From: Podocnemis expansa
Taxonomy: Eukaryota; Chordata; Testudines; Podocnemididae
DNA: 64,000 bases
NCBI GenBank assembly: GCA_007922195.1
Contig: ML681963.1
Span: 60,427,711 to 60,491,710, forward strand
Reading direction: 5' to 3'
Below, in pieces: positions 1 to 10,400 of this stretch. Numbering within the stretch: position 1 is the stretch's first letter; each line of letters starts with the position of its first letter. The notes below the pieces were generated by a model. That model worked only from the letters and a program-made list of their open reading frames with translations. It searched no databases and was not told the origin of the DNA. The position numbers were made by a program, and so were the translations under genes.

Positions 1-472
1 CCCTCGTGGGCACCACGAGCATGTGTGCCACCAGGGTACGGTTCCCAGATGTCTGGCAAAAGGAGACCATGGTCTCCTTTTCTCTGCTCTGTTCTTCTTT
101 TTATCCTCCCATTCTCTGTCTGGCAAGCAGTTCAAAATACAGGGGTTTGTCAGGCTTTTTCCCAGAGGGGTTGGAGGATCCTGGACTGCCAGAGAATACT
201 GATTTATATGGGAAACCATCCCAGGGCGCCTTAAACCCTGATGACTACCTCAGCCAGGCAACTGTCTTGCCCAGGGTCCTCCAATGTCCTCCGTCAGGTA
301 CCGTCCCGGCCTTCTTCCAAGGCTTTGGGGGCCAGGAGCCCTACCCCAGGGCAATGTCCTACGGGATCCTGGGACCTGCTGACAGTCAGGGCAGAGGTAT
401 GTGCTGCAGACAGGTGCACACAGACAGGACCAGCAGGCGGCAGGGGCCAACTGTGTTTTTTGCGTCCCTGCA

Positions 473-808
473 GCACATCGCAGAGCCCTTCCCCAAGGGC
501 CGGCACCCACACCCAGATCCCACTGCCCAAGCCCCAGGACACCGCGGCGACGGCGGAGGGCCCCCAGGACCCGCAGCGAGCTCCTGGAGAGCCTGGAGGA
601 GCTCAGGCAGGACATGCATGCCGCCACCCAGGCCTGGAGACGGGAGCAGGCACAGCGGCAGGCGGCTGGGCTCCGTGCCCTGGAGTACCTCACGGACACC
701 GAGGACAGGGCGGTGAGGGCGCTGGAGCTCCTGGCAACAGAGCTGCCAGCTGCCATTGTACAGCAGGCCGCAGCCATCCGGCAGCTCGCGGAGGGCCTGA
801 CGACCTGA
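473..808 (+). CDS. Possible C-terminal part of the Harbinger second ORF (coiled-coil)
   Basis: The frame ends at a TGA at 806-808 and reads an Arg-rich stretch followed by an Ala/Leu/Glu/Gln-rich helical region (RSELLESLEELRQDM, then LRALEYLTDTEDRAV) of coiled-coil character. Such tails are common in the Myb/SANT-like partner proteins of PIF/Harbinger elements. A plausible splice acceptor (pyrimidine-rich, CTGCAG) ends at about 472, and good donor-like sites are at about 297 and 395, so this may be a last exon. An AATAAA signal follows at 1074-1079. No SANT domain is visible upstream in the window, and I cannot place the earlier exons. It could be chance coding potential in GC-rich DNA, where stop codons are rare. 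Confidence 0.35.
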   Translation, partial: AHRRALPQGPAPTPRSHCPSPRTPRRRRRAPRTRSELLESLEELRQDMHAATQAWRREQAQRQAAGLRALEYLTDTEDRAVRALELLATELPAAIVQQAAAIRQLAEGLTT

Positions 809-1073
809 CACTGCCAGGAGGCATCGCCCCCCCAGCGAAGACAGTGGGCAGAGGGCAGCCGTGGGTGCGGGCGGGGCATGCCACCTCCCCCGGACCCTCC
901 CACAGGCCTTGCCTAACCCCCCCCGCCCCAGGACCTCTTCACCCTGTCCCCTTCCAAGTTGATGCTCCCTCCCCCAAGTCCCCCAAGTTCCCTCCCATGT
1001 TGATGCTCCCTCTTCCGGACCCCCCCCCGAGACTGGCCCATCCCGTATCGCCCCCATCCCTTCCCTTATTGTT

Positions 1074-1079
1074 AATAAA
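1074..1079 (+). promoter_or_regulatory. Polyadenylation signal AATAAA (plus strand)
   Basis: AATAAA lies about 265 bases after the stop of the plus-strand frame and is followed by a GT-rich stretch (TGGTTGTCTGTG) resembling a downstream GU-rich element. It would terminate the plus-strand transcript of the transposon. Confidence 0.45.
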
Positions 1080-1111
1080 CCCCTGGAATGTTATTCGTGG
1101 TTGTCTGTGTT

Positions 1112-1117
1112 TTTATT
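1112..1117 (-). promoter_or_regulatory. Polyadenylation signal AATAAA (minus strand)
   Basis: On the minus strand AATAAA lies about 145 bases past the transposase stop (1263). It sits only 33 bases from the oppositely directed signal at 1074, so the two transposon transcripts would overlap at their 3' ends. Confidence 0.45.
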
Positions 1118-1262
1118 GGGGGGGGGGTTGGTAGTGTGGGTCGATGGGTGCGGGCTGGCTGTGGGTGGATGGGGGAGATGGTGTTTTGGTGCAGGGCAGG
1201 CCTGGTCCTCAGTCTTCCTCTGCGGCGAAGGTGAGCCGGAGGGCGTCGCGGACGGCGAGGGC

Positions 1263-2517
1263 TCACGCAGATGGCTGCTCCTGAGTCGGCCGGGATCTTG
1301 GCTGTTCATAGTCCCTGGCAAATGCTTGGACCTCAGCCTCCCATGCGAGTGGGATGGGTTCCCCCTGCTGCTCACAAAAGTTGTGTAGCACTGCACATGC
1401 CGTGATGACTTGCGGCAGGCTCCGCTCAGCGATGTGGAGGCGAGTTAGCAGGCACCGCCACCAGGCCTTGAGGCGTCCAAAGGCCCACTCGACCACCTGT
1501 TGACAGCGGGCCAGGCGGCAATTGAACAGCTGCCGGCTGGGGTTGAGTGGCCCAGCGTACGGGCGCATTAGCCAGGGCCGCAGGGGGTAGGCCGCGTCCG
1601 CCATTATGAGGACGGGCACCTCTACGCTCCCAAGGTGGATGGTGTGAGGGGGGAAGTAGGTGCCCGCCTCTATGCCCTGGTACAGGGCGGAGTTGCGGAG
1701 GACCCTGGAGTCATGGGCCCTGCCTGGCCATCCCACGTGGCAGTCGTGGAACAGGCCCCGGTGGGCCACAAGGGCCTGCATAATGACTGAATGATATCCC
1801 TTTCGGTTGGCGGTACACCGCAGCCCTGTGCTCCGGGGTGCACACAGGGATGTGTGTGATGTCCAAGATGCCAGCACAGTTTGGAAAGCCAAGGGTGGCC
1901 ATCCCGGGCATGGTGTCCTGCAGGTCCCCACATCTCACCAGGCGCCGTAGGAGGACGCGATTGATGGCCCTGGTGACCTCGAGGAGGATGGTGCCGGTGG
2001 AGGACCTCCCGACGCCAAACAGGTGCGCCACTGCCCTGTGGGACTCCGGGGTGGCCAGCTTCCACAGGGCGATGGCCACTCGTTTGGGCCTCATGGGGGT
2101 GTCCCTGTGGTGCAGGTGTGGGGCAAGCTCGCCCACCAGGTGGGTGAAGCTGGTCCTGCTCATGCGGAAGTTCTGGCGCCAGAGGTCGTCGCCCCAGGTG
2201 CACAGAACAACCCTCTCCCACCAGTCGGCACTGGTCTCACGCACCCAGATGCGGCGGGGCACGGGGAGGGGGAGGGGCAGTAGCTCAGCCCTGCGGCTGA
2301 GCTGGATGTATTCCTCAGGTAGAGGCCAGTCCTCCTCGGGGTCTGCAAACAGAGTCTCCCACAAGTGCCGGAGACCCTGCATGCGCACCGAGGGGCTGGG
2401 TGCTGCACGGCGCTGTCTAGGCAGCCGGGCACTGTCCACGGCTTGCAGCGTGCTGCTAGCATGAGTGGACAGGGAAGTGAGGTCAGGGCCGGCTTTTCTG
2501 TGATTGGCTAGCAACAT
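1263..2517 (-). pseudogene. PIF/Harbinger DDE transposase with one frameshift
   Basis: This is the endonuclease/transposase of a PIF/Harbinger element. The N-terminal half (2517 to about 1797) has a helix-rich region with RMSRTSFTHLVGEL and the first catalytic Asp in GILDITHIPV. The C-terminal half (about 1797 to 1263, next frame) has FHDCHVGWPGRAHDSRVL, the second Asp in LIMADAAYPLRPWLMRPY, and the catalytic Glu in VVEWAFGRLKAWWRC. All expected DDE residues are present. The halves are in different frames: one extra base near 1797, just after the PKG motif, breaks the gene. No other stop interrupts either half. ATG at 2517 has a G at -3 and gives about 418 codons, normal for the family; ATG at 2382 is the alternative start. 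The usual GTHIP reads ITHIP here. This is one of the least decayed coding regions in the window, suggesting relatively recent activity. Confidence 0.9.
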
Positions 2518-2579
2518 GGCCGCCGACGTGGCCCAGGGAGCCGGCCATGTTGCCACACCTCCCATGCTGCACTGCCCCT

Positions 2580-2757
2580 GGATCGAAATAGCAAGTCCAC
2601 ACTGTGGAAATGCTATTTCGATTCCCGTTTTTTGCTTATTTCGAGGACACAGTTTTTTTATTTCGAAACAAGTTATTTTGAAAAAACATGTTATATCGAA
2701 ACAAGTTATTTCGAAATAACTTGTTTCGAAACAAGCACTGTGTGTGTGAACATAGCC
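2580..2757. repeat. AT-rich subterminal region with TTTCGAAA palindromes
   Basis: Repeated TTTCGAAACAAGTTATTT-type units in both orientations fill the last 180 bases of the Harbinger element, with an imperfect inverted repeat AGCAAGTCCACACTGTGG nearby. Arrays of short inverted units next to the termini of DNA transposons commonly serve as transposase binding sites; that role is inferred here. Confidence 0.7.
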
Positions 2758-3020
2758 ATAGAGATGCCATCCCAAAACACCTTATGAAGTGGGGAAAATA
2801 AATTACTTGCACCATGGAAAAGCCTGTGAATTAGTGAACTCCTTCAGAATGCAAGCTACTGGTTTTGACAGCAAGCCATCTTCTCTGGAGCCTTCACTGA
2901 AATATGGTGTGCACCATCATCTGGTTACTTTCACTTAGTGGGTTTGTACTAAAGGTGAACCCTCCTCCCATTCTGTGTTCCCCACAGATCTGGCTTGTCA
3001 CTGAGAGCTAAGGGCTTCTT
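2758..3020. other. Unique sequence between two Harbinger-type elements
   Basis: No coding signal, repeat family or terminus was recognised here. Confidence 0.4.
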
Positions 3021-3423
3021 GGGTTATGTCTACACTATGGGCTTAAATCGACTTAAGCAAAGCCCTGGCCATATCTGGAGTTCATTAAGTCGACTTAAGG
3101 GCTTCCTTTTTCAACTTAATAACTATCACTCTTTAAGTTGACTTAGGCATTAAGTCAACTTTATTAAGTCTACTTAATGCAATGTGGTCATCTAAGTTGA
3201 TTTAAGAAGCCCTATGTAATAACATGTGCCTGCTTAAGTCGACTTATTAAGCAAACACATTTTTTATTAGGACATTTTCTTAAGTCAACTTAACCAACTT
3301 TGTTAAGTCGACTTAAGACAAGGGTGGACTAACTAAGTCGAATTAATAAAGTCGACGTTAAGTGGACTTTATTAAGTCAACTTAACCAAGTTGACTTAGC
3401 TTCTGTAGTGTAGACGTAGCTCA
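3021..3423. mobile_element. Harbinger-like MITE packed with TTAAGTCGACTTAA palindromes
   Basis: The ends are inverted: GGGTTATGTCTACACTA at 3021 matches the reverse complement of the sequence ending at 3423 at 14 of 17 positions. Nearly the whole interior consists of about a dozen variants of the palindrome TTAAGTCGACTTAA. It has no coding capacity. The TIR core TATGTCTACAC resembles the ends of the elements at 1-2757 and 49205-50339. No target-site duplication could be fixed. Confidence 0.65.
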
Positions 3424-5169
3424 TAGTTGCTGCTGCAGCTTTCAGCACTTCTCCTTGGCAGTAATCCCCTATTCCCACAATGGAGACTGGCCGGTCAAAC
3501 CAGGGTCACTAACCTTGTGACCCTTCCTTTCCACTTGGTTTAATGGTATTATTGCTGATTTAATAGCATTCACTTTTCAAAGCCTTTCTTAGTCCAATCA
3601 GCTACCACTGGCCCATTTTACTCATTCTAAATCTAAACCATGCTGGCTTGAGGTAGCAACACCTCCTTCTTCTTGGTCAATGTTGGGGCTGGAGTGAATG
3701 GAAGGAGTGGCCTGACCCTAGCTGCTTTGTGCTATACACTGCCCAGTGTTTGTAGAAGCAATTTGTACAGGAATAAGGAAGATGATGCATTTACTGAAGT
3801 GGGGCAGTGTCTGCTGGGAGCCTCCCCTAACCAAAGCTTTTCTTAAACCTGTGTCACTGGGTCCACAGCTGATATTGTTGGTAATGGGGCCCATGGCCAA
3901 GCAGCTGAGACTCAGGAGGTTACCTTATAGGGATAATTGGCTGTTCATCTGCTGCCTGAGCACCAACATGCTCATCATAGCTGTACAGCCCTCTGTTTTC
4001 CTAAGTCCCTGAAAGGGGTCTCCTTATGGGCTGCCACAGGAAAAGGTTTATTTTGGGGACCTTACTCTGGTTTGTGTTCTCTGCTCTGCAGTGAGTGCTA
4101 AAGCTTGTCTGAATGGAGTATGCTTCAGTCTGGTGGCCAGACACTTCTTCTTTCACCCAATTCTTTGACATGGGGTGAATGAAGTAAACCACCTGTTGTG
4201 ATGGCAGGGTGATTTCACATGCACATGTGAAATTCCAGACTGTGTCTTTAAGATAGCCAGGTCTCTTATTGCACATTCTACTTCATCTGAGTTCTTTCAC
4301 TGCACTAATCTTTGTGTTGTTTGGGTACGGCCTGGGGTATTTACTTTAGATATAAAGTCAGCTCTCCTGAACAGGTTTTGCTAGTGAGGCCTACTACCCA
4401 GTGCTGATCAAAAGAGATTTAGAAGGGAGTCTCTGTTACTTGCTTCATTCTATTCCCTAGGAGAACTTTTTCCTTTTTGTTAAATATATAGCTGGGGCAG
4501 GGATTTGTTCCTTCCAGACACAGACATTTGGGTTCTTTGAAGCCTTTAACTTCTAAAAAGCTGGTTTACATCAAGCCCCATTACCACTTGGAAATTACTC
4601 TGTGATTGCTGTTTCACCTCTGTCAAATGCATGTGGTAGGCTCAGTCCTGTTCCAGTGGACAGTGTCCGGCTCAGTAAAAATACCACCATAACTGGCACT
4701 AGCTGGACCCCTTTATCGTAATCTTGGCAAAGAGGACTAGGGATGACTTGATCATATATTAGATGTTCCAGGTGTGATTTGCAGTCTGAAAGTTAGATAG
4801 ATGGAGACTAAACTCCCTTTTTACCCACAAACCAGTACTTTCTGTACCACCTCACAAATTACTTATTTTCATAGTAACATCTTATGAATGGAGTGAAGCA
4901 GGACTTCTCCCTACAGTTTTTTTTATCAGTGAATTGGTGAAAGACCTCCATCTGCAACAGATTTATGGACTGAGTGCTTCCCTAGCAGGTAATCTATCTG
5001 GTCACGAGGGTAAAACGATGAACAAGCTAGCCAACAGCATTATTAGTCCAAAGGGGGCAGTATTATTGGAGACTGGAGAGTCTCAAGCCTGCTCCATAGC
5101 AATCTTACTTTTTCTGGTCACACTTTTCAAGCACTCTTGCTTAGGTATTCTGAATCTCTTTAAACAGGA
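3424..5169. other. No recognised feature
   Basis: About 1.7 kb of mixed-composition sequence. The short open frames at 3746-4012 and 4934-5173 show no family motif or codon structure. The end of the interval runs into the CR1 fragment. Confidence 0.4.
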
Positions 5170-6950
5170 TTAGCCAACAAAAACACAGAGGTAGCAGAGA
5201 AGCTAAATGAATTCACTGCAGAGAAGGTGGGGAAGATCCTTTCACCCAAGGCATTCTTTTTAGGTGGCAAATCTAAAGAACTGTCCCAAATTGAGTGTCA
5301 GGAGAGGACACTTTGGAGCAAACTTATAAATGTAACAGTAAGATGTCATCAGGGCTGTATGATATTCACCCTAGAGTTACAGTATGAAAATGTAAGAACT
5401 AGCAACAGTGACCTGGGGTTTATCACTTTAATTAGCCTCTGTACTGATGACTGGACAGAAGCCAATGTAATACCTTTAAAAAAAATTCTCCAAAGGTAAT
5501 CCCAACAAATATAGGGTAGTAAATTTAACTTCAGTATCAGGCAAATTCCTTGAAATTATAGTAAAGAAGAGAATTATCAGACATGCAGATAAACACAATT
5601 ATGTGAGGGAAAGAGTCCCCATGTCACCATGACTTTGTAAAGGAAAATCATGCCTCATCAGTCTGTTAGAATTTTTTGAGGGCATCCACAAGCATGCGAA
5701 CAAGGGTGATACAGTGCAGTTGGACTTTCAGAAAGCCTTTGACAAGGTCTCTCAGCAAAGACTTTGAAGCAAACTAAGCCATCAAAGGATAAGAGGGAAG
5801 GTCCTCTCATTGACCAGTAATTGGTTAAAAGGTAGGAAGGAAAGGGTTGGACTAAATGACCAATTTTCACTAAAGAGAGAGCTAAATAGTGGTGTCTCCA
5901 GGAATCTGTACAGGAACCTCTGCTGTTCAACATATTCATAAATGATCTTGAATAGCAGGTGAACAGTTTGCTGGCAAAATTTGCTGATGATTCAAAATTA
6001 CTCAAGATAGCTAAGTCCAAAGCTGACTGTGAGGAGTTACAAAGAGATCTAATTAAATTGGGTGACAGAGCAACAAAATGGTAGATGAAATTCTATATTG
6101 ATAAATGCAAAGTAATGCACATTTGAAAATATAATCACAACTACATACAAAATGATGTTACAAAATAAATTAGCTCAAGAAATGGATAGTGGATAATTCT
6201 CTGAAAACAGCTCTTCAATGTGCAGCAGTAGTCAAAAAGCAAATGGAATGTTAGGAACCATTAGGAAAGGGATAGATAATAAAACAGAAAATATCATAAT
6301 GCTACTATACAAATTGATTGCCCACCCATGCTTTGAATATTCTGTGTCGTTTAACTGTCCCCCTCCCAATTAAAAAAAATATTTAGAATTTGGAAATATT
6401 CAGAGAAGGGAAATAAAAATGATTAAGGATATTGAACTGCTTTGATTCAAGCAGAGATTCAAAAGACTGAAACTGTTCTAAAAAGGATTACTTTGGGGGA
6501 AGGGGGAGGCGAGTATTTTGGACGTCTATAAAATCATTATCGGTGCAAAGGAAGTCAATAAGCGTTATTTACCTCATCACATAACACAAAAGAACTAGGA
6601 TTGAGCAAACAAACAAAAAGAAGTATTTCTTCATACAACACACAGTCATACTGTGGAACGCCTTGCCAGAAGATGTTGTAAAGACCAAGAGTAAAATGGG
6701 GTTCAAAAAAGAACTTGATAAGTTCCTGGAGAATAGGTTTATCAGTTAGCCAAGATAGTCAAGGATACAACCCGATGTTCCAGATGCCCCTAAACTTCCA
6801 ACTGGGACTGCATGGCAGCCATTGGATCAGTTGATTAAATTGCCCTGTTTTATTCATTCCCTCTGAAGCATCTGGCTCTGGCCACTGTGAGAAAATGGGA
6901 TGCAGGACTAGATGGAGCACAGTATGGCTGTTCTTGTGTTCTAAAACCCC
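5170..6950 (+). mobile_element. CR1 LINE fragment, decayed reverse transcriptase and 3' region
   Basis: The sequence follows the CR1 ORF2 path with many stops and indels. Near 5190 it reads EVAEKLNEF. Near 5718 it encodes QLDFQKAFDKV, the RT motif containing the first catalytic Asp region. Near 5930 it reads FNIFINDL, and near 5970 KFADDSKLLK, which carries the RT active-site F-A-D-D box. From 6000 to 6950 come the typical thumb and C-terminal stretches and the 3' end near GCACAGTATGGCTGTTCT. It lacks the endonuclease half (5' truncated), as most CR1 copies do. It is an old, inactive insertion in plus orientation. Confidence 0.85.
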
Positions 6951-7816
6951 AAATGTTATTATTGTAGCACGCAGAGGCCCCCATCCAGATTGGGTCCATA
7001 GTGAGAGGCTAAGATCTGAGTACGATTCAGAGTCCATAAAAAGTAAATAATATTTTAAAACAAGAGTTCTGGAAACCCTCATGCTTCAAGGCCTACAATG
7101 ATCACTGACTAGGAGTGTCAACAAATAATTCCTCTGGGGACAGGTTATGTTACATCTGTCTTCTGCAAGGTGTCTTGCATCATCTTGAACCACCTCATGC
7201 TGGCTGCAGACAGAGTCAGGATTCTGACCTAGGTGGGCCATCAGTCTGGTTCTGTAGGATGAGGCCTAGGCTACGTGGTGTGTGACCGCATAAAGGTCAC
7301 TCTCTCTGCCCCAAACAGTTAATCTGAGAGAAGGGTGCAGAGGCAGTACTGGGATTTGAGTCCAGGCTCTCCTGTTTACATTAGCTTCAATATTTACCTG
7401 TATTAGCAAAGCTTGAGTAAAAGTACTGCCTCATTAATACAAATCATTTTTCACAGGGAAACAGTAAAATAACAGATTTAAATGCCTGGGGCGCTGTCTG
7501 CCTAGAGAGAGTGATTTTTTTTTCTTTTTAAAGAGAAACTCATCATTTTCCGTGATGTATAGTCACCTTTCTGCAGATAGGGTTGGAACTGGGATCTCCT
7601 TTTTCTCCATTCAGTGCCATAGCCACTAACAATGCTTTTTCTCCATAGGAGCTGTAGTAGTCCAGTATTGCACTGATGAAGTGTTGTATATGCCCTCTGA
7701 TACACAAAGCTCAGCAAGTCTGTGGTTCTTAATTGTATTTGTGCAACAGAGGAAAACACCAAAAACTCATAATGTAAACAACAAAAATCCTTCACCTCTA
7801 CAGCCCCCCACTAGAG
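6951..7816. other. Mostly unrecognised; weak MIR-like patch near 7330-7375
   Basis: A short stretch around 7345 (ACTGGGATTTGAGTCCAGGCTC) resembles the tRNA-derived head of a MIR in minus orientation. Nothing else is recognised. Confidence 0.3.
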
Positions 7817-8004
7817 CAGTGGTTTTCAAACTTAGGGTCGGGACTCAGTACTGGATCACAGACCCTCAGGCCCTGGGTCACACATCCCCTGCTGCCACTG
7901 CCAAATGACTGGCAGGTATTGCTCAAAGATGTAACTGTTGGGTTGCGAGCATAAATGATTTTTTTTTCAACTGGGTCCAGAGGAAAAAAGTTTGAAAACC
8001 ACTG
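7817..8004. mobile_element. hAT MITE, 188-bp family copy 1
   Basis: The terminal inverted repeats read CAGTGGTTTTCAAAC at the left and the reverse complement at the right (GTTTGAAAACCACTG). Flanks CACTAGAG (7809-7816) and GATTAGAG (8005-8012) match at 6 of 8, a mutated 8-bp target duplication as hAT elements make. It has no coding capacity. It shares its interior with the copies at 24257, 36388 and 43838. Confidence 0.85.
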
Positions 8005-9125
8005 GATTAGAGCTACACCAGCAGGGGGTTGCCTGGTGTGAGTGGCTTCTTCTGCACCTGGTGGAAAAGAAGTTCTGTAAAGATTTGGCAGACTAGCAGG
8101 TGGAATCAACACTTGGTTCAGATGTGGCCTAAGGGTAACATCATGTAGCAGGGATGAAGCAATACAACACAGCTCTTTTCTGTCACAGTGATCAAGGACT
8201 GTACATTCTACAGCATTTGGGTGCTGATTCATAGAGCCCTGTCAAAGATATCAACATGGAGCAACACCTTGTGGCTATGATTGTGCTATCATCTAAAGGA
8301 ACGGGTAGGGCACATTGCCTCTACAATGTAATATGAGCATCAGATCAATTCAATGGGAAGAGGGTTGTTGGCGAAGTGAACACATAAGTAACTCCCACTA
8401 ACTGAAAAACACCCTCAGCTAGATTTGTGGCAGTTGTGGAATGTTCTTTGTGATTTCTCATCATTTTTTCAAGGGCTGACCTGCACCTTGTGCAATAACT
8501 CTTCAAGGCCCTACATCTCTGACCTGGGTTTTGATCACACTCCCCTTATCCTCTCTTTTCCATAAATGATACCTGCCTCCATAAGTCTTTCATCTCTTCC
8601 TCATTCCCTACCATCCATATGCTTGGAATGCCTGCTCCAAGCTTGTTGACCAACCAACTCTTAATTCCTTATTCCTTTCCCTCCTAAAAATTCATTTCTG
8701 CCATGAAGCCTGCAAGACACGAAAGAGGACGGTAACTAGAAATTTGAAACACAGCAGCTGGAATAAGTCACTGGGATCTTGCTGTTGCCCTCTCCCCTTC
8801 CTCTCCATCTCTTTTTGAATGTGCATGACCCTCATTTGTTGGGTTAGATTGACTTGAGACTGCAAGTTTCTTTTGGGTACAGAATGACCGTTGGCTTTTT
8901 TCTGTGAGGCACCTAGAGTACTTGTAGGTGTTTGAAAAATATTTATCAGTTCAACAACCCTCTTCTGTTTGGTCTTTGACTATCCTAGTAGCAGTCCACA
9001 TTTTGATTAGAGTTGGCTGTCAGCATTTGGCCTCTGAAAGATCTGTTCCCATTGACAATTGTCTTGGCTGAATAGTGCTAATGACCTCATGTGAATACAT
9101 TCTCCATATTGGCGACTTCACACGC
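8005..9125. other. No gene; L2-like tail at about 8845-8945
   Basis: The stretch near 8848-8945 (TTGACTTGAGACTGCAAG, later CACCTAGAGTACTTGTAGG) resembles the 3' tail of L2/CR1-type LINEs in plus orientation. The rest is unrecognised. Confidence 0.4.
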
Positions 9126-9655
9126 CAACATTCTCTCTAAGGCCCTGGAACAGCTGAGCAACTTATGTTGCTCACTGCATGGGCTGTGCCCTCCGCAGGC
9201 CCGATCCTGCCCCCCCACAGGTCTGATCCTGCCCCCGTGCTCTCCCAATCTCCCTGCCAGCTGGCCCAAAACTGGCCCCTGCTCAACCCCCTGGAGCCAG
9301 TCCAATCCTCCATCTCCCACCCTAACCCACTCCCCTGGTAACCCCCTCAGCCAGCCAGACCCCCAACCCTCCACACCTTTACCTGGCTGCTGGAGCAGCA
9401 TGGCCGAGCCACAGCTCCTCTAGCTGGAGAAGAACTGATGGAGCATGCTTAGAGCTTCTGAGCATGCTCTGTCAGAGCTTCTCTGGGTCGGCATTTTTAA
9501 AACTCCCAGCTCCGGAGGAGCTCTCAGCTGGCCGGAAGACAGAGTCTTCCAGTCGGGTGGGGACTCTGGCTGCTAGCTGTGCGCTGCCAGCAGTGTTTCC
9601 TGTGTGGAGCAGCGGCTGGGGAGCTGAGCGACCATGCAGCTTACAGGGAACATTG
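9126..9655. mobile_element. hAT element, CAGTGTTCCCTCTAAGCTG family, GC-rich copy
   Basis: The left end CAACATTCTCTCTAAGGCC and the reverse complement of the right end (CAATGTTCCCTGTAAGCTG) are matching terminal inverted repeats. Flanks TCACACGC (left) and TCACACCC (right, two bases beyond the element end) match at 7 of 8. The interior is GC-rich. Its right half (about 9430-9570: GAGCATGC, CTCCCAGCTCC, GGCCGGAAGAC) resembles the interior of the hAT at 21671-22711 near 22400-22500. No transposase is visible. A second member is nested at 47758. Confidence 0.8.
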
Positions 9656-10308
9656 TATCACACCCATTACCTGAAGTAAATGAATGTCATTTTTGTTCAT
9701 TGTTAGACTGACCTTTTGGTGACCTCTGCTAGAGAAGTCTTTATATTAAAACTTTTTCCTCCAATCAGTGATCCATTAAAGAATGAATCAACCAAATTTC
9801 AAGACTGTAGCTGGAAAAGTTATTCGAACTATTGAAATCCAATAATAAAGTTTGTGTGATCTCTGATGGAAAGGTCAACACAGCAGGATAATTTGCCTTC
9901 TACTCAATGTCCAATAATAAACGAGCACAGCAAATTTTGAGATTCTACTCAGTGAGAGCACGGAATTTAATTTATTCCTACTCTGTGTAATATACGATTA
10001 GATCCTTTTGTAAATGCAGAAATCAAGGCAAAGAAGTTTAAGAGATTTGCCTAAGGTCTCAGAGAAAGCATGCATTAGAACGTGGGAATCCTTTGGTTGA
10101 AGACCATTGTTCAGGCCATACATCTCTTTTGTGTGCATCAAGATGGAGCATCATATGCTTGATTAATATGCTTTATTATCTCTGGGTTGCACTTTTTGTG
10201 CAGTTGGATAGGCCCCTGGGTCCCAGCCAATTCCTGTGTCAAACTCCAAGTTTGGGCAAAGTTTGGACAGTCTGCTCTTATGAATGCTAAATAGGGACCT
10301 GTCATGAT
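9656..10308. other. No gene; MIR-like minus-strand patch near 10010-10095
   Basis: The stretch near 10020-10095 (GAAATCAAGGCAAAGAAG, GGTCTCAGAGAAAGCATGC) follows the central MIR/CORE sequence in reverse orientation. The remainder is unrecognised. Confidence 0.4.
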
Positions 10309-10400
10309 GGTCATAGAATCATAGAAACTGGAAGGGACCATGAGCGGTCATTGAGTTCAGTCCTCTTCACTCATGGGGTCATATCTTTACACAGTACATC
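10309..10400 (-). mobile_element. CR1 3'-end fragment
   Basis: ATCATAGAATCATAGAAACT followed by GGAAGGGACCATGAGCGGTC is the reverse complement of the conserved CR1 3' end and its short terminal repeat. Homology fades after about 10400. Confidence 0.75.

Larger units (their letters stand above)
1..2757. mobile_element. PIF/Harbinger DNA transposon, right part with terminus
   Basis: A GC-rich body (about 400-2500) carries a minus-strand DDE transposase and a short plus-strand frame, arranged tail to tail. The right 180 bases (2580-2757) turn abruptly AT-rich and contain many TTTCGAAATAA-type palindromes, ending in GTGTGAACATAGCC at 2757. The same end is found in the shorter element at 49205-50339, which supports 2757 as the real terminus. 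The left terminus is not seen and probably lies before base 1. Two-gene organisation is typical of PIF/Harbinger elements, which encode a nuclease and a Myb/SANT-like partner; the partner is only weakly supported here. The left limit given is just the window edge. Confidence 0.75.

Noticed and set aside
250..1057. Minus-strand open frames opposite the plus-strand frame
   Set aside because: Composition shadows in GC-rich DNA; the minus-strand transposase stops at 1263 and the minus poly(A) signal at 1112 lies before them.
241..1134. 297-codon plus-strand open frame
   Set aside because: Proline-rich translation from GC-rich transposon sequence, overlapping the frame with better coiled-coil character and running past the AATAAA; no domain seen.
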